Shown: one piece after another, positions 1 through 6,017 of the stretch
Position numbering within the stretch: the stretch's first letter is position 1
Layout: every line of letters begins with the position of its first letter
Assembly: GCA_025936595.1 (NCBI GenBank)
Contig: JAICTB010000117.1
Coordinates: 1-6,973, forward strand
Direction: 5' to 3'
Source: Thermoleophilia bacterium
GTDB taxonomy: Bacteria > Actinomycetota > Thermoleophilia > Gaiellales > Gaiellaceae
DNA: 6,973 nt
Position numbers and translations under genes: made by a program
Notes under the pieces: generated by a model
Databases searched by the model: none
The model's input: the letters and a program-made list of their open reading frames with translations, nothing else
What the model was told of the DNA's origin: nothing

Positions 1-591
1 CACTTTCACCTGCAGCGAGTAGGCGCCGTTCGTGATCGCGTGCGCCCCGAGGAGCTCGTTGCGCGTCGCATCGCCCCCGACGAGCCCGGCGACGGCACCG
101 ACGCCGAAGTTGAACATGAACCGGGAGCGCTCGTTCGTGTAGTCGAGGAGGTACGACTCACGGCACGCGGCGACGAGCAGCACGGTCTTCAGCTCCTCCT
201 CGGCCCGCAGCAGGTCGCGCGCCATGCGCAACGCGATCGACGTGCCGTGCGAGACGTTCGCATACTCGATCGCGAACGCATTGTTCGCGCCGACGAGGTG
301 TGCGATGCGCGGCGCGACCTGCCAGACCGGGTAGTCGCGCCACATCGAGCCGTAGTACATGACGACGTCGATCTCGGTCGCATCGACGCCGGTCTCCGCG
401 AGAAGACGCTCGATCGCCCGTACCGACAGGTCGCTGACGTGCTCGTCTGGCGCCGCGATGTGCTTCCCGCGCAGGCCGAACTTCTCGACGATCACCTGTT
501 CGGGGATGCCTGAGCGCTCGGCGACCTCGGCCGCAGTCATCCACCGCTCCGGTAGGTACGAAGCGGTCGCGATCAGGCCGACGCGCCTCAC
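1..591 (-). CDS. 3-oxoacyl-ACP synthase III (KAS III/FabH)-like thiolase-fold enzyme, N-terminal 197 residues, cut by window edge
   Basis: An open frame runs from GTG at 591 to the left edge without a stop, giving 197 residues of an expected 320-350. It begins MRRVGLIATASYLPERW, the usual first strand of KAS III enzymes, followed by EKFGLRGKHIA (36-46), which matches the family's 'R-TGI-RRI' segment. Next come D54-L55 at the start of a helix, TEIDVVMYYGS (72-82) and FMFNFGVGAVAGLV (158-171), equivalent to FabH 'FGDGAGAAVL'. The active-site turn reads ANVSHGTSIAL (111-121). Where the family has Cys-x-Gly at the helix start, this protein has Ser114-His-Gly, and the only Cys seen is Cys143, near the end of a predicted strand. 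The catalytic His and Asn would lie beyond the window. The GTG start overlaps the tetR stop (GTGA, 588-591) and has GAGG four bases upstream. Family enzymes condense or transfer acyl groups from CoA or ACP thioesters. Which reaction applies here is unknown. The fold assignment is fairly secure, the function is not. Confidence 0.82.
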   Translation of the reverse strand, partial: MRRVGLIATASYLPERWMTAAEVAERSGIPEQVIVEKFGLRGKHIAAPDEHVSDLSVRAIERLLAETGVDATEIDVVMYYGSMWRDYPVWQVAPRIAHLVGANNAFAIEYANVSHGTSIALRMARDLLRAEEELKTVLLVAACRESYLLDYTNERSRFMFNFGVGAVAGLVGGDATRNELLGAHAITNGAYSLQVKV

Positions 592-1199
592 GTCGCCTCG
601 AGGACGCGGCGGATCACGCGCTCGAGCTCGTCCCGGACACGCCCTGGAATCGGCTTGCCGTCGCCCCAGAGGATCCAGCGCATGCCGATCATCTCGCCGA
701 TCCCCATCAGTGCGAACGTGGCGGCCTCCGGGTCGAGCTTCCCGATCTCGCCCGACTCGACGGATGCCTCGAGCGCCTCGATGTAGCCCTCGGAGAGCCG
801 GTCATAGTGGTAGCGCAGCATCTCCGGCGACACGAACTCGGCCTGGCGGATGATGCGGTAGAGCGCCGGGTGCTCGGACGTGAAACGGAAATAGGCGTCA
901 AAGCCGAGGAGCTCCGACTCGACGCGGCTCGCGCCCCTCGACGAGCCCTCCTTCATCGCATGACGCACGCGGCGGTTCAGGTCGCGCACGAGCTCGTCGA
1001 AGATCGCCTTCTTCGAATCGAAGTAGAGGTAGAACGTGCCGGCGGCGACACCCGCCCGCTCGGCGAGCTTGACGATGGACGCGTCGTGGTAGCCGAGGTC
1101 GCCGAACACGATCTCCGCCGCGTCGAGCAGCCGCCGGCGCGTGTCGAGCCCGCGCCGCGAGAGCGGCCGCCCGTCGACGTTCGTGATCGCCTCCGTCAT
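588..1199 (-). CDS. TetR/AcrR-family transcriptional regulator
   Basis: The 203-residue product has the normal TetR length. The N-terminal DNA-binding domain is clear: a first helix TRRRLLDAAEIVFGDLGY (20-37), then the helix-turn-helix SIVKLAERAGVAAGTFYLYF (41-60), followed by DSKKAIFDELV (61-71). This is the family signature 'A--AGVS-GTFY-YF-SK--L'. The remaining ~130 residues are helical and diverse, as expected of a ligand-binding and dimerisation domain, with aromatic and hydrophobic residues (for example MRWILW, 173-178) that could line a pocket. The ATG start overlaps the CoA-ligase stop (ATGA, 1196-1199). A GGAG lies eight bases upstream. Its end overlaps the next gene by four bases. 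The gene is co-directional with, and buried inside, the operon rather than divergent from it, so autoregulation through an upstream operon promoter is likely. By context the effector may be the imported acid or its acyl-CoA. That is inference. Confidence 0.95.
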   Translation of the reverse strand: MTEAITNVDGRPLSRRGLDTRRRLLDAAEIVFGDLGYHDASIVKLAERAGVAAGTFYLYFDSKKAIFDELVRDLNRRVRHAMKEGSSRGASRVESELLGFDAYFRFTSEHPALYRIIRQAEFVSPEMLRYHYDRLSEGYIEALEASVESGEIGKLDPEAATFALMGIGEMIGMRWILWGDGKPIPGRVRDELERVIRRVLEAT

Positions 1200-2611
1200 G
1201 CGTGAAGCTCCAACGCCGACTTCTGGATCTTGCCCATCGAGTTGCGCGGCAGCTCGTCGACCACCGTGAAGGTCTTCGGCACCTTGAAGCGCGCGAGATG
1301 CGCGCCACAGTGTGTACGCAGCTCATCGTCGGCGACGGATGCAGTGAGGACGACGAACGCCGCGCACACCTCGCCCCAGCGTTCGTCCGGCACGCCGACG
1401 ACCGCCGCCTCGGCCACCGCGGGATGCTCGTGCAGCACCGCTTCGATCTCGGCCGGATAGACGTTCTCGCCGCCGGAGACGACCATGTCCTTGAGCCGTC
1501 CGCGGATCCGGTAGTTGCCTTCCTCGTCCCGCTCCGCGACGTCGCCCGTGAGCAGCCAGCCGTCCCGGAACGCCTCGGCCGTCGCCTCGTCGTCGCGCCA
1601 GTAGCCGGGAAAGACGTTCGGGCCGCGCACGAGAAGCTCTCCGTCGTCGGAGAGGTCGCACGTCACGTACGGGTACGGCTTGCCGGCGAAGCCCGCCTTG
1701 CGCCGCGCGTCCTCCGGCGGGAGGCAGAGCACGTTCGGCGCCGCCTCGGTCAGCCCGTAACCCTGGACGATGTCGACGCCGCGGGCCGCCCACACGTCGA
1801 GCAGCGCCTCCGGCATCGGCGCGCCGCCGACGACGGCGAGCCGAAGCGAGCTCAGGTCGGCCTGCTCGAACCGCGGCTCCTGTGCGATGAAGAGGTAGTT
1901 CGCGGGAACGCCCATCATCGTCGTGATCCGCTCGCGCTCGATCAGCTCCAGCGCGCGCGCCGGCCCGAACCCGCGCTCGAGCACGACCTTCGCGCCCTTC
2001 CACCAGGCGAGGATCGACTGCACGTTCCAGCCGCCGCAGTGGAACTGCGGGAGCACCTGGAGGACGATGTCGTCGGGCCGAAGGCCGGTCGCGAGGTCGA
2101 AGGACAGATTCGTCCAGAAGCAGTTGGCGTGCGTGAGCAGCGCGCCCTTCGGCTTTCCGGTCGTGCCCGAGGTGTAGATGAGCAGTAACGGATCCGTGTC
2201 CGAAGCGTGACCTTGTAACAGACTGTTACTTGCGCTGAGCTCGCGGGGTGGCGCGACGCGGGCAAGCGCGATCGCGGCGTCGGCGAGCTCGCGGTGCTCC
2301 TCCTCGACGAGGAAGACGGACGGCTCGGCGTCGTCGAGCTGGTAGGCGATCTCGGCCGGCGCGAGACGCCACGAGATCGGATGCAGGATGGCGCCGGCCT
2401 TCGCGCACGCGAACATGAGCGCGACGTGCTCCCCCGAGTTCCCGGTCAGTGTCGAGACGCGCTCGCCGTGGCGCAGGCCGTGTGCGAGCTCGTCCGAGCG
2501 GACGTCGAGCTCGCCGTAGGTCCACGCGCGCCCGCGCTCGTCGATCGCCACGCGCTCGGGGGTGATCCGTGCGCGATCGCGGATGATCGTGTCGACGGTG
2601 TGCTCGTTCAC
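1196..2611 (-). CDS. AMP-forming acyl-CoA synthetase (acid:CoA ligase, ANL superfamily)
   Basis: This 471-residue enzyme should activate a carboxylic acid with ATP to an acyl-adenylate and then to an acyl-CoA. The ANL motifs appear in order: P-loop YTSGTTGKPKG (146-156), PQFHCGG (188-194), substrate-pocket segment VVGGAPMPEALL (260-271), GYGLTEAAP (284-292), TGD (355-357), hinge GRLKDMVVSGGENVYP (371-386), and the C-terminal catalytic lysine K461 in PRNSMGKIQK (455-464). All catalytic elements are intact, so it is probably active. It is on the short side for the family (commonly about 500-550). The acid specificity cannot be read from sequence, but the overall pattern resembles medium/long-chain or aromatic acid ligases more than acetyl-CoA synthetase. 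The GTG start overlaps the hydrolase stop (GTGA, 2608-2611) and has GGAG eight bases upstream. Codons 128-142 form an unusual AT-richer patch with TTA codons and a perfect palindrome, described separately. Confidence 0.95.
   Translation of the reverse strand: MNEHTVDTIIRDRARITPERVAIDERGRAWTYGELDVRSDELAHGLRHGERVSTLTGNSGEHVALMFACAKAGAILHPISWRLAPAEIAYQLDDAEPSVFLVEEEHRELADAAIALARVAPPRELSASNSLLQGHASDTDPLLLIYTSGTTGKPKGALLTHANCFWTNLSFDLATGLRPDDIVLQVLPQFHCGGWNVQSILAWWKGAKVVLERGFGPARALELIERERITTMMGVPANYLFIAQEPRFEQADLSSLRLAVVGGAPMPEALLDVWAARGVDIVQGYGLTEAAPNVLCLPPEDARRKAGFAGKPYPYVTCDLSDDGELLVRGPNVFPGYWRDDEATAEAFRDGWLLTGDVAERDEEGNYRIRGRLKDMVVSGGENVYPAEIEAVLHEHPAVAEAAVVGVPDERWGEVCAAFVVLTASVADDELRTHCGAHLARFKVPKTFTVVDELPRNSMGKIQKSALELHA
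2215..2229. promoter_or_regulatory. perfect 15-base palindrome inside the CoA-ligase gene, candidate TetR operator
   Basis: GTAACAG-A-CTGTTAC is a perfect seven-base inverted repeat about one central base. It lies in codons 128-133 of the acyl-CoA synthetase gene, in the poorly conserved stretch before the P-loop. The local sequence is much richer in A/T than its surroundings. A third GTAAC half-site occurs at 2185-2189, next to a ten-base palindrome ACGGATCCGT (2188-2197), so 2184-2230 begins with AGTAAC and ends with GTTACT. Symmetric sites of this size are typical of TetR-family dimers, and the regulator gene begins about 1 kb downstream. No experiment or conserved-site evidence supports binding, so operator function is a hypothesis. 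Confidence 0.35.
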
Positions 2612-3360
2612 TGCAGGAACTCCGTCACGATCCTGACGAACACGTCGGGCTGCTCCCAGAAGAAAAGGTGGCCCGCGCCGGAAAGCAGCTCCACGCGCGC
2701 GGCAGGAATCCGCTCCGCGAGCAGCTCGGCGTTGCGATGGTCGATCACGTTGTCTGCCGTCCCGTGGAGGATGAGCGTGGGCGCCGCGATCTCACCGTCG
2801 ACACCGGCGAAGCCCGCTCCGGCGGCCGCCTGCGCCTGCCAGCCTGCGGGGTCCGGCGGGTTTGCCACGCGGAGGGCAAAGAGATCCTCCACGAGCGCGG
2901 GATCCGGAGGGTCGCCGAGCGCGTTCTCGACGAAGCGCCGGAGGGCGACGAGCGGGTCGAGGGCGGCGGCCTCCGCGAACAGCTTCACCGTCACCTCCGG
3001 CATGGGCATCGATTCCGCGCCGCCCGCCGTCGTGCAGCAGAGGATGAGCCTGTCGACGCGCTCCGGCGCAGACGCCGCGAGCTCCTGGGCGATCATCCCG
3101 CCGAGGCTCGCCCCGAGCACGTGCGCGCGGTCGACACCGGCCTCGTCGAGCACCTGCAGCGCGTCCTCTGCCATCTCGCGCGCGCTGTACGGACCGCCGG
3201 GCTTGTCGGACTCGCCGATGCCGCGGTTGTCGAAGAACAGCACGCGGTAGCGCTCGGCGAGGCCCGGGACGACCGGTTCCCAGCTCCAGCGCGCGTAGCC
3301 GAGCCCCTGGATCAGCAGCAGCGGCGCGCCGCTGCCGCGCTCCTCCCACGCGATCTTCAC
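2608..3360 (-). CDS. alpha/beta-fold hydrolase (esterase, lactonase or C-C hydrolase type)
   Basis: The 250-residue protein is a complete single-domain alpha/beta hydrolase. It has the oxyanion-side loop LIQGLGY (16-22), FFDNRGIGESDKP (42-54), the nucleophile elbow GASLGG (83-88) with Ser85, the acid in LHGTADNVI (198-206) with Asp203, and the catalytic histidine in GAGHLFFWEQPD (228-239) with His231. The triad Ser85-Asp203-His231 is therefore intact. It has no signal peptide, so it should be cytoplasmic. The sequence resembles the 3-oxoadipate enol-lactonase and ring-cleavage hydrolase group, but these cannot be separated from general esterases by eye. The start is GTG at 3360: it overlaps the livM stop (GTGA, 3357-3360), is preceded by GGGAGG ten bases upstream, and gives the usual KIAWEERGSGAPLLLIQG beginning. 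The same frame stays open far upstream, but that stretch lies inside livM. Placed between importer and CoA ligase, it may free or open a substrate before CoA activation. Confidence 0.94.
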   Translation of the reverse strand: MKIAWEERGSGAPLLLIQGLGYARWSWEPVVPGLAERYRVLFFDNRGIGESDKPGGPYSAREMAEDALQVLDEAGVDRAHVLGASLGGMIAQELAASAPERVDRLILCCTTAGGAESMPMPEVTVKLFAEAAALDPLVALRRFVENALGDPPDPALVEDLFALRVANPPDPAGWQAQAAAGAGFAGVDGEIAAPTLILHGTADNVIDHRNAELLAERIPAARVELLSGAGHLFFWEQPDVFVRIVTEFLQ

Positions 3361-4382
3361 CGCTGGAACACCTCCCTGAGCCGCCGCACCCGGCCGAAGC
3401 GTGCAATCCCGCCGGGGACGAAGAAGACGACGAGGATGAACAACACACCGAGCACGAAGAGCGGCTGCTGGAGCGGCGTCCGCAGGACCGACGGCAGGCT
3501 CGAGACGGCGTGCGACGAAGAGGCGTCGCCGAGCCGCTCGTTGGCCCACGTGTAGAGGACACCGCCGACGAGCGCGCCCCAGCGCGTGCCTGTGCCGCCG
3601 ATCACCACCATCACGAGCAGCGTCAGCGTGAAGTTCGCAGACGTCACTTCCGGTGTGGCGCCGCCGAGCAGGAGCAGGTACACGACACCGCCCGCCGTCG
3701 CGAGGAACGAGGCGAGCACGAACACCATCAGCTTGTAGGCGTAGGGCCGCAAGCCGAGCACCTGCACGCGCAACTCGTTCTCCCGAATCGCCTGCCAGAC
3801 GTGACCGGGCGACGAGTGCACCGCCCACTGCACGATCGCGAACACAGCCGCGGCGAAACCGAGCGCGACCCAGTAAAGGTGCTTCGTGTTGAAGATCCCG
3901 ACAAGCCCCTGCGGCAGCTTGGTGTAGTCGGCGCCCAGGCCCTCCTCGCCCCCCGTCCACTTGTGCGGGTTCTTGAAGACGAGGATCGAGCCGGCCTGGG
4001 CGAACGCGAGCGTGACCATGGCGAACGCGATCCCGCCGACGCGCAGCGACACGGCGCCGAGCGCGAGCGGAAGCAGCACGCCGACGAGCGCAGTGAAGGC
4101 GATCGCCGCGACGAAGCTCCAGTGCCAGCGCGTGATCGCGACGTCCGTGACGTAGACGCCCGCGGCGAAATAGAGCGCGTGGCCGAACGAGAGCAGCCCG
4201 GTGAAGCCGAACAGGAGGTCGTAGGTCATCGCGACGCCGCCGAAGAGCAAGCAGAGGGCGAGCAGCTGGAGTGTCCCCGGCGTGTCGATCGAGCCGTTGA
4301 AGACGTACGGGATGTCGACCGAGAACTGCGGCACAAGCGCCAGCACGACGAGCAGCACGATCGGGATCAGGGAGCGCTTCAT
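3357..4382 (-). CDS. livM: LivM-type ABC transporter permease (branched-chain amino acid/HAAT family)
   Basis: The 341-residue integral membrane protein is one of the two permeases of a Liv-type importer. It shows the LivM landmarks: an N-terminal membrane segment (5-20), the core GLLSFGHALYFAAGVY (62-77), TGGEEGL (143-149), the cytoplasmic ATPase-coupling loop AIRENELRVQVLG (198-210), and VIGGTGTRWGALVGG (260-274), followed by a final hydrophobic segment (about 307-323) and FVPGGI. About eight to ten membrane segments can be recognised. The ATG at 4382 overlaps the livH stop (ATGA, 4379-4382) and gives the standard N-terminus MKRSLIPIVLL. The frame is open for a further 243 codons upstream, but that part is arginine-rich shadow translation of livH. 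Only a weak ribosome site (GAAG) precedes the ATG, so translation probably depends on coupling to livH. The substrate is not necessarily an amino acid: this permease family also serves aromatic and other organic acids. Confidence 0.95.
   Translation of the reverse strand: MKRSLIPIVLLVVLALVPQFSVDIPYVFNGSIDTPGTLQLLALCLLFGGVAMTYDLLFGFTGLLSFGHALYFAAGVYVTDVAITRWHWSFVAAIAFTALVGVLLPLALGAVSLRVGGIAFAMVTLAFAQAGSILVFKNPHKWTGGEEGLGADYTKLPQGLVGIFNTKHLYWVALGFAAAVFAIVQWAVHSSPGHVWQAIRENELRVQVLGLRPYAYKLMVFVLASFLATAGGVVYLLLLGGATPEVTSANFTLTLLVMVVIGGTGTRWGALVGGVLYTWANERLGDASSSHAVSSLPSVLRTPLQQPLFVLGVLFILVVFFVPGGIARFGRVRRLREVFQR
3371..3376 (-). promoter_or_regulatory. Shine-Dalgarno site of the hydrolase gene, inside the end of livM
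   Basis: GGGAGG on the minus strand lies ten bases before the GTG at 3360 and within the last codons of livM. With the GTGA overlap it supports this start over any upstream start in the same open frame. Confidence 0.6.
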
Positions 4383-5260
4383 GCGAGCTTCGCCGAGAGG
4401 CCGCCCGGCCGGGCGAGAAGGACGATGCCGAGCAGGAGGACGACGCTCAGGTCGCCGAGCCCGGACGAGGCGTAGTAGTTCGCGTACTGCTGCACGAGCC
4501 CGACGACGACGGCGGAGACCGCGGTGCCGCGCAGCGAGCCGAGGCCGCCGATCACGACGACGATGAAGGCGAAGATCAGGAGCGATGTGCCCCGCGCCGG
4601 ATCGACGGTGCCGAAGTAGACGCCGGAGAGGACGCCGGCGATCGCCGCCGCGACCCCGCCGATCGCGAAGACGAGCATGAACGCACGACGTACATCGATG
4701 CCGAGCGCGGTGACCATCGCGCGGTTCTCGACGCCGGCGCGGATGATCAGGCCGTACCGGGTGCGGCGCAGGAATGCGTTCAGCGCGACGAGCACGACGA
4801 CCGCCGTCGCGATCTCGACCCAGCGGTCGTTCGGGATGTGCGCGCCGGCGACGCTCGTCGTCTCCCCGAGCCACGACGGCGCGACAAACGGGCGCGCGTC
4901 GTTCCCCCAGATCGCGACGACGAGCGCGGAGACGGCGAGCGCGAGGCCAACCGTCACGAGCACCTGCTCGATGTGCCGCTTGTAGAGCGGACGGATGAGC
5001 ACCAGCTCGACGAGCGCGGCGAACACGGCGCCGACGGCGAGCCCGACGAGTGCCGCGAGCAGAAAGCGCGGCAGCACCGAGACTGCGGTCAGCTTCGACT
5101 CGGCGAACCACGCGCCGTAGGCGCCGACGGTGAGGAACGCGCCGTGCGCGAAGTTCAGGACGCCCATCAGCCCGTAGATGAGCGAGAGCCCGGACGCGAT
5201 CAGGAAGTACATCGCGCCGAGGCCGAGACCCGTGATCGTGAGCAGGATCAAGGTGCTCAT
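4379..5260 (-). CDS. livH: LivH-type ABC transporter permease (branched-chain amino acid/HAAT family)
   Basis: The 293-residue membrane permease pairs with LivM. Landmarks are GLSLIYGLMGVLNFAHGAF (24-42), the LivH core, then VELVLIRPLYKR (84-95), the coupling loop RAGVENRAMVTALGI (174-188), VVVIGGLGSLRGT (234-246), and the C-terminal ARPGGL (283-288). About eight hydrophobic segments are visible. I chose ATG at 5260: it has GGAG six bases upstream and gives about 14 residues before the first conserved segment, which suits the family. An in-frame GTG at 5290 with AAGGAG five bases upstream would add VPALPVPERK and is a real competitor. An ATG still further upstream (5437) would run through livF in another frame and is rejected. 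A 64-base spacer separates this gene from livF, the longest gap in the operon, and carries predicted hairpins. The stop overlaps livM by four bases. Confidence 0.94.
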   Translation of the reverse strand: MSTLILLTITGLGLGAMYFLIASGLSLIYGLMGVLNFAHGAFLTVGAYGAWFAESKLTAVSVLPRFLLAALVGLAVGAVFAALVELVLIRPLYKRHIEQVLVTVGLALAVSALVVAIWGNDARPFVAPSWLGETTSVAGAHIPNDRWVEIATAVVVLVALNAFLRRTRYGLIIRAGVENRAMVTALGIDVRRAFMLVFAIGGVAAAIAGVLSGVYFGTVDPARGTSLLIFAFIVVVIGGLGSLRGTAVSAVVVGLVQQYANYYASSGLGDLSVVLLLGIVLLARPGGLSAKLA

Positions 5261-5270
5261 CTTCCGCTCC

Positions 5271-5291
5271 GGCACCGGCAAAGCCGGCACC
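5271..5291 (-). repeat. RNA hairpin in the livF-livH spacer, next to the livH ribosome site
   Basis: In the transcript the arms GGUGCCGGC and GCCGGUGCC pair over nine positions, seven Watson-Crick and two G-U, around a UUU loop. The pairing works only in the transcribed (minus) orientation, because the two G-U pairs become A-C mismatches on the other strand. It abuts the GGAG site used by the ATG at 5260 and covers the alternative GTG at 5288-5290. There is no U-tract after it, so it is not a terminator. It could affect livH translation or protect the upstream or downstream mRNA. Seen in sequence; role inferred. Confidence 0.5.
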
Positions 5292-5295
5292 TCCG

Positions 5296-5301
5296 CTCCT
5301 T
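5296..5301 (-). promoter_or_regulatory. upstream Shine-Dalgarno for an alternative livH start
   Basis: AAGGAG on the minus strand is followed after five bases by GTG (5288-5290), which is in frame with livH and would add ten residues. It matches the ribosome better than the GGAG (5267-5270) before the ATG at 5260. The longer form puts charged residues ahead of the first membrane segment and is less usual for LivH. Confidence 0.4.
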
Positions 5302-5317
5302 GATGAGCTCCGTCAAG
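5299..5317 (-). repeat. second, weaker hairpin after the livF stop
   Basis: In the transcript CUUGA and UCAAG form a five-base stem with a nine-base loop that can add one G-C and one G-U pair. It begins seven bases after the livF stop. The strong AAGGAG site at 5296-5301 overlaps its 3' arm. No U-tract follows. The stem is short and could be chance. Confidence 0.3.
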
Positions 5318-5324
5318 CCTACGC

Positions 5325-6017
5325 TCATGCCACTCCCAGCATGCGGTTGACCATGGACGTGTCGGCAAGTAACTCCTTCGCGGGGCCGATGTGAACGACA
5401 CGCCCGGTGTCGAGCACGACCACGTCGCGCGCAACACGCGCGACGACCCCGAGGTTCTGCTCGACGAGCAGGACCGTCGTCAGCTCCGAGACGCGCTCGA
5501 GCACGCGCGCGACCTCGGTCACGAGGAGCGGCGCGAGGCCCTTCGTCGGCTCGTCGACGAGGAGGACGCGGTTCTCGTTCAGCAGCGCGCGTGCGATCGC
5601 GACCATCTGCTGCTGGCCGCCGGAGAGCGTGCCCGCCCGTTGCTTCGCGCGCTGCCTCAGCTCCGGGAAGAGCTCGTACACGAGCTCATACCTTGGTTCC
5701 CCGTCGCGCTCCGCGAGGCGCAGGTTCTCCGCCACGGTCAGCCCCGCGAAGACGTCACGGTCCTCCGGCACGTAGCCGACGCCGCGCTGGACGATCCTGT
5801 AGGTCGCGGCCGCCTGGATGCTCTCGCCCGCGAGCTCGACACGCCCCCGCCGGTCGACGAGGCCCATCAGCGCGCGCAGCGTCGTCGTCTTGCCGACACC
5901 GTTTCGGCCGAGGAGGGCGGTGACGCCGCCGTCGGGCACGTCGAAGCTGACGCCCTGCAGGATGTGCGACTCGCCGAGATGGACGTGCAGATCGGAGACG
6001 CTGAGGATCGCGGTCAC
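5325..6017 (-). CDS. livF: LivF-type ABC transporter ATP-binding protein
   Basis: The 230-residue cytoplasmic ATPase is one half of the importer's heterodimeric motor, and its length is typical of LivF. Walker A is GRNGVGKTT (37-45), the Q-loop region is YVPEDRDVFAGLTVAENL (82-99), the ABC signature is LSGGQQQ (131-137), Walker B is VLLVDEP (151-157) with the D-loop TKGLAP (158-163). The switch position reads VEQN (185-188), the Gln form usual in LivF in place of the canonical His. All elements for nucleotide binding are present. The GTG start at 6017 overlaps the livG stop (GTGA, 6014-6017) and is preceded by a weak GGTGAAG site. Leu216 is encoded by TTA, a rare codon in such GC-rich DNA. 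The stop is followed by the 64-base spacer before livH. Confidence 0.96.
   Translation of the reverse strand: MTAILSVSDLHVHLGESHILQGVSFDVPDGGVTALLGRNGVGKTTTLRALMGLVDRRGRVELAGESIQAAATYRIVQRGVGYVPEDRDVFAGLTVAENLRLAERDGEPRYELVYELFPELRQRAKQRAGTLSGGQQQMVAIARALLNENRVLLVDEPTKGLAPLLVTEVARVLERVSELTTVLLVEQNLGVVARVARDVVVLDTGRVVHIGPAKELLADTSMVNRMLGVA

Noticed and set aside
158..544. 128-codon minus-strand frame at the left end
   Set aside because: It is a shadow of the KAS III-like gene in another frame. The real gene has no stop before the edge and shows family motifs throughout.
1202..2188. Long plus-strand open frame (328 codons), and similar ones at 3510-4475, 2294-3250 and 5391-6044
   Set aside because: They are antisense to well-supported genes with intact motifs. 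Their products are rich in Arg, Asp, Glu and His with no recognisable domain, as expected from GC-biased third positions read backwards.
3361..3960. Upstream extension of the hydrolase frame to 3960 (450 residues)
   Set aside because: It overlaps livM and is a shadow frame. The GTG at 3360 has a ribosome site and gives a standard hydrolase N-terminus.
4383..5111. N-terminal extension of the livM frame giving a 584-residue protein
   Set aside because: The extension lies wholly within livH in another frame, is an arginine-rich low-complexity translation, and the ATGA overlap at 4379-4382 marks the real start.
5271..5291. Intrinsic terminator between livF and livH
   Set aside because: The hairpin is not followed by a U-tract and the genes on both sides are parts of one transporter.
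5185..5330. Promoter in the livF-livH spacer
   Set aside because: A TTGACG occurs on the minus strand just after the livF stop, but no -10-like element lies at a suitable distance.
5261..5437. Start of livH at 5437 giving 352 residues
   Set aside because: The extra residues overlap livF and have no membrane-protein character. Starts at 5260, or possibly 5290, have ribosome sites and fit family length.
5503..5568. Lys in the LivF D-loop (TKGLAP) as an unusual residue
   Set aside because: The position is variable in this ATPase family and all nucleotide-binding residues are intact, so it does not merit a separate finding.
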